From: Physcia stellaris
Taxonomy: Eukaryota > Ascomycota > Lecanoromycetes > Caliciales > Physciaceae
Assembly: GCA_018902385.1 (NCBI GenBank)
Contig: JABSSW010000018.1
Location: 62,001-126,000 of the forward strand
Length of the DNA stretch: 64,000 nucleotides
Direction: 5' to 3'
The notes beneath the pieces are model-generated. The model searched no databases and had not been told where the DNA came from. It saw only the letters and a program-made list of their open reading frames with translations. This document shows, in pieces, positions 34,885 through 45,054 of the stretch. Numbering within the stretch: position 1 is the stretch's first letter; each line of letters begins with the position of its first letter. The position numbers and the translations under genes are program-made.

Positions 34885-35982
34885 TCACCAGCCCAACCAT
34901 CCGCTAATCGTATCACCCACCGTCGCCTGCCCCTTTTCTCTCCGCTCTTTCCGCGCTTGCTCCCGCGCCGTCATGAGCTCAGTGACTCGTTCCGCAACCC
35001 CGACATCTGCCTCCGCTTCCGCGCGCATAGCTCGCTCCTCCAGCTCTTTCACCACCTGCGGCTGGTTCTTTGTGCGTTTCTGCAACTCCGCGCGTGCCGC
35101 CTCTGTGAGTCTTGGCCCTTCCTTCTCTGCACCTGGCTCAACGGGGGCGCTCTGATCGGGTATCGGATTTGATGAGGGGGATGGTGCGGGTGATTGGGGG
35201 AGCGGGGCTGGGAGAGGAGAGATGGAAAGGAAGGAGCAGGCTGTCCGGCTTCTTTGGCTGCTTCGATGGCTTTTTCTTGGTCCAGCATGCGGTGGTAGAG
35301 GGTGTCGGCGTGCATCTGGATCTGCTCGTCGACGTGGGCCGGGCGGTCGTGGGAGGATAGATAGCCCAGTGCTTTTAGGAATTTCTGGTGTGCCATATCA
35401 GCTTCGTTGACTATTGCTCGCCAGTTCCTTATCTCCATTGTATCATAGAATTGTCTTATTCGACGTTAGGAGACATACGTTCTGCATCAAGTAACACCTC
35501 TCGAAAGCCTTGTTCTCCGCCCTACACATCGTCATCCTCGACTTCACCCCACCAGTCGACCAGCACTCGTGCACCGCCGTCTGCTCCAGCGCGCAGTTCT
35601 CGAGAGCTGCCCGCCCGATGTCCGCTTTTCGCTGCTTGTAGCCTTCGAGGACATCGAGGAGGCGCTCTTGGTCGGTTTTGGTGCTGTTCTCGATCTCGTG
35701 TAGGGGTTTGTAGGTCGACCAGAGATCGGCGTAGCGGCCATCCGGATAGAGAGATTGAGGGGGTGCGGCGGATGTTTGGGAGGGCGAGGGAGAGGTTGTT
35801 TGGGTGGATGCTGAGGCTGTGGTATTTTGTGGAGCTGTGGGTGGAGGAGACGGGGCAGAGGACGGGCTGTATTTCACGGGGGACTCTTTTTCGAGGAAGG
35901 CCCGCAGGCTGGGGTCGAGGTCGCGGAGGGGGTCGCTGTTGGTTGAGGGGGGTTCTGAGGGGGTGGAGGAGAACCAGCCCAT
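34885..35982 (-). CDS. Twin-CX9C protein of DUF3128 family, frame broken once in exon 2
   Basis: Exons 35982-35479 and 35384-34885, 94-nt intron joining MQN/KFLKALGYLS. The start at MGWFSS is preferred over the Met nine codons upstream. The core has ENCALEQTAVHEC and MTMCRAENKAFERC, two C-x9-C pairs as in CHCH proteins oxidised in the mitochondrial intermembrane space; mitochondrial location is inferred. Flanking text (YKPLHEIENSTKTDQERLLDVLEGYKQRK and SHDRPAHVDEQIQMHADTLYHRM) matches the fungal DUF3128 pattern. In exon 2 the frame leaves the conserved reading after PSLLSQP and resumes as PIPDQSAPVEP...VVKELEERAMRAE...GDTISGWLGW. One extra base in a G run of the plus strand (35176-35180, 35196-35200 or 35204-35207) restores 1005 nt, 334 residues. 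No GT exists nearby to offer an intron instead. Confidence 0.8.
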
Positions 35983-36358
35983 TGGATATAGTGTTTCACT
36001 GTTGGTCACAGAAGTGTGATTTATTACAGTGACCCACTCAGATCAAACCTAGCGTCTCCTCCGAACATTCAGCTGGTGTGAAGTCTACTATTGAAGTAAG
36101 GTAGATGCGGAGAAAAGGTGATGCCAAGACCTGGCGTGGAATTGGGCTGCCCTTGCACGGTTCCCTGCAGAAGCTCGAGGACAAGGCTGATTCCACGAAT
36201 GCAGGCAGACATGTGAAGTGGGACGGCTTGCAATGCTTCTCTTCCTCCCTTCCTCTCTTACGTTTTGGATTTTTGGTTTTCTTACCTCTCGCCAATTGTT
36301 GGGGAAGCGCGAGCCATTATCTTGAACTACAATTTCATAGGCATATCAAGAAGCCATC
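35983..36358. promoter_or_regulatory. Short divergent promoter, twin-CX9C gene (-) and calmodulin-like gene (+)
   Basis: 376 bases separate two outward-facing start codons, so the two genes probably share regulatory sequence. A CT-rich stretch (CTTCTCTTCCTCCCTTCCTCTC near 36236) lies about 120 bases before the calmodulin-like ATG. No specific factor site is claimed. Confidence 0.5.
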
Positions 36359-37140
36359 ATGGTATGAAGCTTTAGAAAATTTAGCATGGAAATGTGGTCG
36401 CTAATATGTTCTCATGTAGACAGCAGCATTGGACGCTGAGCAATTGTCCGATTTGAAGACAGCCTTCTCGCTCTTCGTAGGTTTAGCCTAATGGACAGAA
36501 CAAATTATTGTCTACTAAAGGCCAGTCTTGCATAGGACCACGATGGCGATGGTAGGTGCCATTCTCTAATGCCTCGAAACCTCGCAACTCTCAGATCGGA
36601 GGCTGAGTCCGTCGTTCAGGGGAGATCACAGCTGCCGAGCTGGGAAGTGTAATGGAGTCTCTGGGGCTCAAGCCTTCTAAGACTGAGCTCGGAGACATCA
36701 TGAACGAGATTGATGTCGATCAGAGTGGCACAATCAGCTTCGATGGTACGCATTCCTTCTGCGTAGAACAAGCAAGATTTCTGTCGAGTTATCAATGATA
36801 GGACCGTGGCCTTGCTGATCATGTGAACAGAATTCGCTACTATTATGGCTCAGAAGGTCAAGGCATCAGATTCGGACGCAGAGCTCCGAGCTGCCTTTGA
36901 AGTCTTCGATAAAGATGGCAGTGGCACCATCAACGCGCAGGAGCTGTTCCAGGTGATGAAGTCCATTGGCGAGGACTTTACAGAAGCACAGATTGATGAG
37001 ATGCTCAAAGAAGCGGATCATGACGGTAACGGGACAATTGACTGTGAGTGTTTTCCCTTTTACAGCTTCCGTTCACCTCTGTAAGGCCATTGCTGAAGGA
37101 AATCGCTGCAGATAACGAGTTCGTACAGCTCATGAAGTAA
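36359..37140 (+). CDS. Calmodulin-like four-EF-hand protein
   Basis: Calcium sensor of the calmodulin superfamily. Six exons: 36359-36361 (ATG only), 36420-36476, 36536-36551, 36620-36745, 36831-37043 and 37112-37140; 147 residues. All four calcium loops carry the canonical ligands: DHDGDGEITAAE, DVDQSGTISFDE, DKDGSGTINAQE and DHDGNGTIDYNE. Length and EF spacing are those of calmodulin, but the text differs clearly from the near-invariant fungal calmodulin (for example TAALDAEQLSDLKTAFSLF at the start), so this is either a fast-evolving calmodulin or a second, calmodulin-like gene. The initiator Met alone in exon 1 is a well-known calmodulin gene feature. The small 16-nt exon 3 is required by the first loop. 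Confidence 0.93.
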
Positions 37141-37866
37141 TGCTGGATGGGAGAAGTTATTGGATTTTATTGTAGTTGGATTAATCTAATGATATGGTCT
37201 TCGTCGTTTCTATTTCTCATGGCTTTGACATCCGTTGAAGAGCGTCTGTTGTTATGAAGGAGTTATTCCACGCCTAGGCCGCTACTAGAGAGAGACAGTT
37301 GATTTCAAGGAGCTCGACTACTCACGAACCTTTGGTGAAAAACACCGCAAATCAGATACCTGATGGCATGAGGATACTTAAGAGGAAAATACTGTCTGCA
37401 AGTTCGTGACGGAAAAGCGAGATGATGGTGTTGAGAGACTCACAATTTACTTCGGAGCTCTCTTGTCATGGACCTACGTTTGAATGAAAGTTTTGGATTG
37501 GTTGAAGGCACTTCCCATTAGTAGTGCTTCCGTTTTACAACTTCAACACGCAGTCGTTGTCCATGATTCGAGTACAGGCCGAGCGCTTGTTCTAGAAAGG
37601 ATCAGTTTGTGCCTCTGTCCTAAGTCGCGGAGAGGATCCTGGAACTTTGAGGCAAATCTGGATGCAGCAAAGTATTTATACTACAACCCTAAATCGTGTG
37701 TTTATGTTAACCCTAAATGTTTGGGATACCGAGCGTCCGAGGTCCTCAGATTCCCTTCAACCTCAGACAGCACAGATGCTGTTGTATCGCTGACCCAGAA
37801 GTCACGCCCAGGCAGTATGGCGGGTGGTGAGTTCAGCCTCAGACTGCAATAGCAGGTAAGGAGTTA
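37141..37866. other. Intergenic
   Basis: No gene recognised; the frame at 37484-37852 has no supporting features. AACCCTAAAT occurs twice 24 bases apart (37685 and 37709), resembling the telomere-like telobox motif but too short to mean more. Confidence 0.45.
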
Positions 37867-39917
37867 ATGAGCATAGGTCGAGAAGAGCGTCTGATGATGC
37901 GCCAGCGTGGTGCAGGGTGCGTTTCCAATCACTTTTCGACGGTGAACCTATGAGAAGCTGATCGCTAAAAACTAGCCGTCAAGTAAAAGAGTTTGGGTTT
38001 GATCTCGTCCTGCCAGGCCAGTCGATATCACCACTGAAGCAACGAAAGTCTGGGAGATCTCGAAAGACCCCCCAACCTGACCTTCCACCACCAAATCTAC
38101 CACGCAGGACACCAGAGCAAGCACCAGTGTCCAATTCAGTACATGCAAAAGGGAAGCGTGAGGCTGAGTTGAACACAGTCGAAGATTGTGAGGGTGATCA
38201 GGACATTCTTGGCTCAGACCCATCAGCTGGCCATGGCGAGGCAGTTGACAGCAGGAAGCGAAAGCTTGAAGAAACCGTAGATAGAGAGCAACCCCTGACG
38301 AAGAAGAAGCGTAAAACCACTCAGAAACTGCGCAAAGAAGACACAGCTATAACCCGGAAGGGAAGGCATCGGAAGCCAAAGTCCGCTTCAACAGAATCAG
38401 ATGAACCTTTGGGCCCGATGGAAGCTTGCCCTCCCGGAGAGAAAGCCACAAACGCTGAGGTTCTTCCAGCCACTGGATCAATAGACGAAGCAAAGGGCCA
38501 AAAACCTGGTCCCGATGTGACCCGCAAGCTTAGGAACGAGACGTCGATGCCATCGAAACCCATCAGACTTCCAAAACAGCCTCACAAACCCAAGGAGAAG
38601 AAGGGTCAAAAACTAACGAAACAGAAAAGAGGGGAAGAGACAGAGCTTGCTGGTGCTGAGGTCGATCAAGGATCGCTACGTCGGAATGAACCGAGCACAC
38701 AAGCAGTGGCCCCAGCAATCGCTCCTGTCAAGAAGCGGAAGAAGCGGAAGTCTGTTGGACAGCTATTTACACAACGGCCCAAGCGGCCTTCAGTTGGATC
38801 ACCGGATAAGTCCTCCTCTTCGGGGCGGAAGGACACAACTTCAGATCTTGTCAATGAGTTGTTAGAGAGCACGATCGTTTCTTCCCCCAGGAAGCGTACC
38901 AAAGACTCTGAGCAGGTACCAAAGCTGGCGAAAACTTCACGTGTTCGGCCCAAGAGGAATGCCGAGCATGTCGCCGCAAAAATTCCTGACGTAGTTCCAG
39001 AGGATCAAGCTTCAACCAACGAAGTGAAAACAGCGCTCGAGCAAGCAACCGAAACATCTGTGCCCATAATTGAGACGAAGGCTAGAAAGAAGCGCAGATC
39101 TATCACACAGCAAAGAAAGCCAAGAATAAAGGTGGCTACAGATGTAAAAATACAAGAGGCAGACTCAAAAAGGCCAAAAGCTGAGGCCCAGTCCATTGCT
39201 ACTGCTCCACCAATTTCGAAAACTATAGAACCAGAACCCCGACAGAGGCAGCCCTTATCCAACATCACCAACTCCATTTCTGGCCTAACTCTAGTTCAGA
39301 CAGAGCCAGAGGGAACTGGGATCTTGAATGAAGTTGCCGCTCCTGCAAAGAGGAGAGGCAGGCCACGCAAGGGGTCCACCCTTCAGAATGCCGACACCTC
39401 GGAGTCTCGGGATAGCATCGTCAAACCTGCGGCAAAGCCCAGAATAACCAAATCTTTACCAAAGAAACTCGTAACGGGCCCCACAAAAGTCACCAAAGCT
39501 CCCATTAGACCCCGAAAAATCCTCAAACACCCAACCCCTATCACCGTCATCAATTCCACCAAGGCTCTTCCCGACGACCCAGATGCCGACTCCGATGACC
39601 CCCTTTCAGGCCCAAGCAATGTCAAGTATAAGAAGCCCATCAAGTATCATATGGACGAGCTGGCCCAAGATGTTCCGGAGACTCTCGAAAAGGAAGCTAA
39701 CGATCCAGGGATGATCCCGAAAGCGGCAAAAGGGAATAAAGCGTCGACGCAGAAGGGCAAGGCTATACCGAAGCGCGGAGAGGAGCTAACGCCACAGAAG
39801 AAGGGAGTAGACGATGAAAAACGGAAAGCCATTGAGCAAGAGGAGATTGAGGAGCTGCTAGGAAGCATAGGCAAGGCTTTTAAGAGAGGAAGAGAGATGG
39901 CTGCCAAGGGGGCGTAA
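37867..39917 (+). CDS. Basic disordered nuclear protein with Ame1/CENP-U-like N-terminal motif
   Basis: Exons 37867-37916 and 37976-39917; the 59-nt intron has donor GTGCGT and ends CTAG; 663 residues. The N-terminus, MSIGREERLMMRQRGAG followed by RQVKEFGFDL, resembles the start of yeast Ame1 (RDTKLAFRLRG), which binds the Mtw1/MIND complex at the kinetochore. The rest is Lys/Arg/Glu/Pro-rich and disordered, with nuclear-localisation clusters (KKRKKRKS, RKRTKD) and an AT-hook-like RRGRPRKG near residue 495. The last 30 residues are a charged helix (KRKAIEQEEIEELLGSIGKAF). I do not see the coiled-coil C-terminal domain expected for Ame1, so the kinetochore assignment is tentative; another chromatin protein is possible. 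The downstream large frame itself has no ATG start, so the upstream exon is needed. Confidence 0.65.
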
Positions 39918-42410
39918 GATGAAATAGTGCTTGGCCCTAACTCACCTGGAACACTTTGTCTCTGGATATGCTACACGATATGATAGATGGAATGAGAACC
40001 GATCTAATCCAGGCCACTTGAGGAGTGAAATATGCCCTTGTGGTGCTTTAAGGATATCGACTGATAGATTGATATAGCTCGCTGACCACTAGGCTAATGG
40101 CCTGGCACGAATCGCTACTAACTCTAGCGTCTGTGTCCGCCTCGAACGCTTTCTCGATTTCAGCATCTACTCGACATTGTTTTCCACGGGTAAAACCACA
40201 ATTTCCACTGGAAGGTATGATAGATTGATCGACATAATCGTTCCCTCGTATAACTCAACACGAGGCCACTGCTAGGCTTTTCGGAGAACCCTGCCTTTTC
40301 CTAACGTGAATAAAGACCGTCCGAGAAGATAGATAGCATGATGTGAGCCGCTTTCCCCCTTCTGAGTCCTAGCTACTCGAATCGCCCCCTATCTTGTCTC
40401 TATTCATCTCCTAATCGTATGTATCCCATTCAACGACAAAAATTGACCTTCAGTTTATCTAGAGTTATCTCCTGTTAGACGGTCATTATCCGTAGAAGAA
40501 CCTTTTCCCGCTCAAAGACTTGTGAAAAGAACGAGTGATTCCAGAAACGATAACACGAGATATGCATAGCCCGCTAAGTTCCCAAAGTGTTGTAAACACC
40601 AACACCAAAACCCATAGAGAGAGAGAGAGCAAGAGCCCAACTCCGAACCCCCCCAAGCAAACAGAACCAAAAACCGATCCGAAAATTCGACAAAAGTCTA
40701 CTCCCACGGAAGAAGCCGGCGGGGCTTCCTCGGTGGGAGGTACACAAACCCGAGTCAAGCTCAAGGGTTTCCAGTCTCGTCCGTGGTGGGGATTCGAACC
40801 CGGGCATTCCACGGGGGTGCGCTTGTCTTTCGCGGTCAAGCGCAGTGTTTGTTATAACACCGCCTTCCCCTTGGGAGGGAAGGCAGCTTACCCACTGGGC
40901 CACTGTCTTGTACCCTACTGGTACTTCGAGTAACTCGGGTTACCCTACTTCGCGCACGCCATGGATTTGGGGGCTTATTTGGATATTTATATTTTTATAT
41001 CTTTCCTTGGGGTCCAATATGGATGTTTCTTACTGGGAATGATTTTTTTGTTTCTCTTTATGCATTTCGTATGTGGTCGTCAGATTCGAGTACGCTCAGC
41101 TGTCCTTGACTGCAACAATGTCTCAACACAGTCCCTCGGCCCAACAAACATAAAAGGAGATTCCATCAGCTGGAGTTGTCCTCCACGACGCTGCCCCCTT
41201 TTCACAGGAAGAACAACCAACAACATATGGTCCTTTCCCAATCCAAAAAAACCATCTTCGACTGATCTAGAACTAGACCTACCCCTTATCAACTTCCCAT
41301 ATCCAACTCCATCCAACGAGAAACCACCACTAATCATCGCCACAGAAATAACCCTTACTCTCTACAACACCGAACTCATGGACAAAAATCGCTTCATATC
41401 CCAGACGTCCTACCGCTGCATTCTGCTCCTAGCACGCTATCCCATCCTGTGAGCATACCTCCACACCCCGTCCTCTGGCGAGCGAACATCGACATATCCC
41501 ACAAGCCCACAGCTTCCAGCTAACATCGCCGTAAGCGTGCCTGAAAGTACGATACACGAAACGCAACCACATAAGAACGAGACTAAACTCAAAAGGCTAG
41601 AGGGAGACGGAGAATCTCAAGGGCCCACCCTCTTTTTACCTAGTAGCATCGCCAAACGCGTGTATGATCTACGACTTTGGACTCGCGGCATGGGTGGGAA
41701 ACGCTAATTCAGTCGATAGCACGTACTAAGAAGATCAAAGAGTCTAGAGCGGAAGGGTCTGACGGCTTTGAAATAAGTTTTCGAATATCCGTCTTGATGT
41801 TTGCAAGCGGGGTGACTCTTGGGCTTGGATTATCGGGGGTCTAGCGGAGGGCAGCGGTAACATGAGTTGGAAGTACTACTTCGTTTGGAGGACTTGAGGG
41901 GTGGTTCTCAGGATGGGGTAGTGTTTCCTTGATGGGTAGTTGGACCGCATGGGTCTGTTTTGAGACGTGATCTATGATACGTACACCGTGGACCTCGATC
42001 TGAAATATCTATCTCACAAATTGCACAACAGGGAAAATGTCGATAATGTTGGAGCCAAGCAATGACATCTTGAAGGTTCGCTCCTATGAGAAGTAGTAAT
42101 TGATGGTCGGAACTCTTAATATTTTCTGACCTATTTAACTATTCTTCCTGAGATCATAGTCGGAAGGACATGATAATCCGCATAGGAGCTTAACAACTGA
42201 TCTCTTTCGCTATCAGGATGGTAACCAAAAAGGAACCAGGACCCGCAGATTGAATGCGGTGGAGTTTTCTCCCTCCATGGGAACTCCGGACGCCTCGCTG
42301 CACGGTCAAATTTGGTAAAACTCCAATCTCATGAGAAACCCGCTGCCGAATGCGAACGCTGTTTGAACCATCTTTTTACCCCTTTTCTGAACGCCTAATA
42401 TCTGTGCGAG
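39918..42410. other. Gene-poor 2.5 kb holding a tRNA-like hairpin element
   Basis: No protein gene recognised. 40614-40630 is a short GA microsatellite. 40701-40902 holds the hairpin and tRNA-like element listed separately. The AT-rich stretch 40975-41065 and the remainder contain nothing I can identify. Confidence 0.5.
40701..40909 (-). other. tRNA-like, hairpin-rich element (possible SINE or tRNA relic)
   Basis: On the minus strand TGGCCCAGTGG (40902-40892) fits the RNA polymerase III A box and GGTTCGAATCC (40800-40790) fits the B box, 92 bases apart. A cloverleaf does not form: the acceptor ends do not pair, only three of five T-stem pairs form, and the would-be anticodon loop lacks U33. 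The segment is GC-rich with three inverted repeats: 40701-40717 with 40723-40739 (15 of 17 paired), 40819-40825 with 40837-40843, and 40862-40869 with 40877-40884. This looks like a tRNA-derived short interspersed element or a decayed tRNA with intron. No second copy is in the window. Confidence 0.55.
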
Positions 42411-44676
42411 TCACAGACACACGCCCCAGACACCGCGCCCTCCGCTCACCCCTAGCCAATCATTTCCTCTCGACGTCAAGAAGCTCTGTGGTGACCAGCT
42501 GAGGTTATTGACCTCATAATCACATTGCCAGCTGCAGGTTGGGCCTTGGCTAGCACCTTCTGCACCTGTAGATGCGTGGCCTGGCTGAGCTTGAGAGCCA
42601 TTGGCATTAGGAACTGTGTTCCCCACAAGATTGGCTGTTTGACTCGAACTTTGATTTAGCAGGTCCCAAATCATTACAAGGCTATCGTCGCCACCTGAAG
42701 CGAGTGTACCTCGCCTGGAAGGCGACCATTCGATACAATTGATCGGAGCAGCGTGTCCTCGGAGTTCGAGAAGAGCCTGTCCTGGTTGACGGACATCAAG
42801 GATGCGAATGCTGTTTGAGTCCTGGGAGAATGTTGCTAGGAGGTGCGCGTCGTGAGGAGAGGCTATTGAAGATTAATAGGGATCGCTAGACAGGACAACG
42901 AGTAATAGCAAATGGGTGAGGCAACGGCTCCACATACCTGCAAGCCGTAGAAGCGGAGGGGCGTATGACATGGTTTGCTGTGCAGTCGTTGGTGACATGT
43001 TGCCCGGACTGGCTGCTGTTAGATGGCATCGATATTAGCATCTGAGAACATTACCGTCAATGTTTCGTTAACTTACACTTGTCGGCTTTCTCCGAAGGCT
43101 CGTAGATTATTGTACTGTGCTCAAGACTTCGGAGATCGAACATCCGTACACTGCCATCAGCTCCGCAACTTACGAAGACATCGACGCTATTCGCGCAAAA
43201 CCGCACATCGAACACCTCTTTGTCGTGGGCTATGAGTTGTGTCTTGGCGGTTAGGGTCGGTATGTCCCATATGGTACATGTTGTATCTATACTCGAGGTA
43301 ATGATCAGGCTTGGAGAAAGATTGTTCCAGTCAAGCGAAGTGAGGGGAGCTGTATGCTCCGGAGATTTCGAGTTCGAGAGCAAGGCAAGCGGAGTAAGTT
43401 TCTGAGGAGGGGCTTGAGAGCTATTGGAAGAACGAGATATGGAGTTGGTCTGGTGATAAGCTGGCTGCGAAGGCAATGACCACAGGCGTAGATGGTCACC
43501 CGATGTTGCTAGAAGATCTGTTGACTGCTTTTGTGAGGACGCTGGCTCCCATAATATACGCGTAACAGGGTATGAATGCGTAGCTTCGGTAGTCTTGACA
43601 TATTCAATACCGTGTTGGGGTGCTTCTGGATCGGGATCAGGTTCGTCGGAGACAATGGTATCCAGGATTTGGATCTCCGTCAAGTGTCAGGACATACGCT
43701 ACTAAAGCTGGGACAATTCAAGGCTATGGCTTACAAAGTTGTGTCCATCTTCGACATAACTTCCTATTGCCATTTTCCCGGCTCCTTCCCCTGAAGACTG
43801 ATGTGGTACAGGCCACTTACACCAGTCGAAAGCGTACACCGGCCACGGTGCTAAGTAATTACTATTCGTCGCGACAGAAGGATAGCCATCGCCAGTAAGA
43901 GGGTTAGCACTCTGTGGGTCGTCTGCAAGTCCCCTGATATCTGCCAGTCCTAGGGGAGAGTATGCGCCTCCGCCCTGCGGTGTTTGGGATGTAGTATAGC
44001 GTTGATTCGGCGGTGATGCAAACTTGCTGTTTTCGGGCGTGCTGGTAAAAGGAACATACTTCTGATGATCGAGGCCGGCCGGGCTGGATCGAGAGTAGCT
44101 GTGAGAATGGCTCGAGACTGATGGGCGTGTAGGGGGGTGTTGTTGGGAATGGCTGGATAATTGAGGCAGCGTAGGAACAGCGGACGGAGCTGTGTTTATA
44201 GAAGACGCCCCAGGTCGGCCTGGCTGTAAAACGCCAGGTAAAGAACTATTTGCGGCAACGTTCGAGTAGTTCGTGCTTTGGGGAGTGGCTTGGTGAACAC
44301 TTATGCCTGGGGCAGATCCACTTCCATATTCTTGCGTGGCATGATAGAGTGCTGCCGCGGCAGATCGCCCCTACTGCTGTGCCTGCTATCCATCTCTTCG
44401 AGCGGACGACCCTCGACGAGTACGTCTAGGCTGGATGTAGAGGTGTTGACAATATTCGAGCTTGATGGCTCGGAGGCCGCAAGCGGGGAGGCGCTGAACT
44501 GCGCACGTTTCCCTCTGCCTTCTGCTGGTGTTTGATCTACACGTTCCTGTCCCTTCACCTCTGCAGCATTGGAGGTCGCTTGTCCTTGATCTGCGTCTTA
44601 TTAATCTTTATTCAGATCGAGTGAAACTCGAAATCAAAAGAAAGAGTTGGAGGAATTGGGAAGGAGAACTTGCCAT
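42411..44676 (-). CDS. WD40 protein of the WDR68/DCAF7 (AN11/TTG1) type
   Basis: Scaffold WD40 protein; relatives bind DYRK kinases or Cul4-Ddb1. Exons, 5' to 3': 44676-44670 (tentative), 44596-43735, 43674-43077, 43015-42938 and 42862-42411. The first about 230 residues are Ser/Pro/Gln-rich (TPAEGRGKRAQF, RSAAAALYHATQEYG). WD blades follow: WPVYAFDWCKWP, KMAIGSYVEDGHNFIQIL, PVTRILWEP, LLATSGDHLRLWSL, PLTSLDWNNLSPSLIITSS, FVSCGADGSVRMFDLRSLEHS, LLATFSQDSNSIRILDVRQPG and INCIEWSPSRRGTLASGGDDSLVMIWD. One base is missing at the C4 run 44368-44371 for RHSSRG to continue into RSAAAAL; a 53-nt GTACTC intron is the alternative. With the added base, the exons total 1998 nt (665 residues). The 5' end (MANADQGQ, weak donor GTTCTC) is uncertain. 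Confidence 0.85.
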
Positions 44677-45054
44677 GGTTGTATTCCTGTTTACTGCCCT
44701 GTACTTCAAGAGAATGTCAGCACCAAATGGTAGAAGGCGAAGTTCCTTAAGATAAGACACCCTGAAGGTCGAGTACTCACAAGTCGCTGCAGTTGCTAAG
44801 ACATCCAATCGCCTAAATTTGCTTGCAGTTGGCTCTGCCGGAGTTGGGGCCCGATGGTCCGGCATCCTTGCCAGTAGCCTGAAGTAGCCTGAAGATAGGG
44901 GGATATATCCAAGAGTCGTTTCAACGATCGAGAATGTGCACAACAATGCAACTGAAAGCAATAATTTCTTTTTTTTGTAATTCTGAGTAGGCTAAAGATA
45001 GTCCCTTGAATTGTGTATTTGAGACCAGAGGCAGCTACAAGGAGCTTCATTGTC
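44677..45054. promoter_or_regulatory. Divergent promoter, WDR68-like (-) and PPAT (+)
   Basis: About 380 bases between the probable starts. A T9 run lies near 44970. The minus-strand limit depends on the uncertain first exon of the WDR68-like gene. Confidence 0.4.

Noticed and set aside
37685-37718. Interstitial telomere repeat
   Set aside because: Only two AACCCTAAAT copies 24 bases apart; not a tandem array.
40790-40902. Functional tRNA gene with intron
   Set aside because: A and B boxes are present but acceptor ends do not pair, the T stem has two mismatches and the anticodon loop lacks U33.
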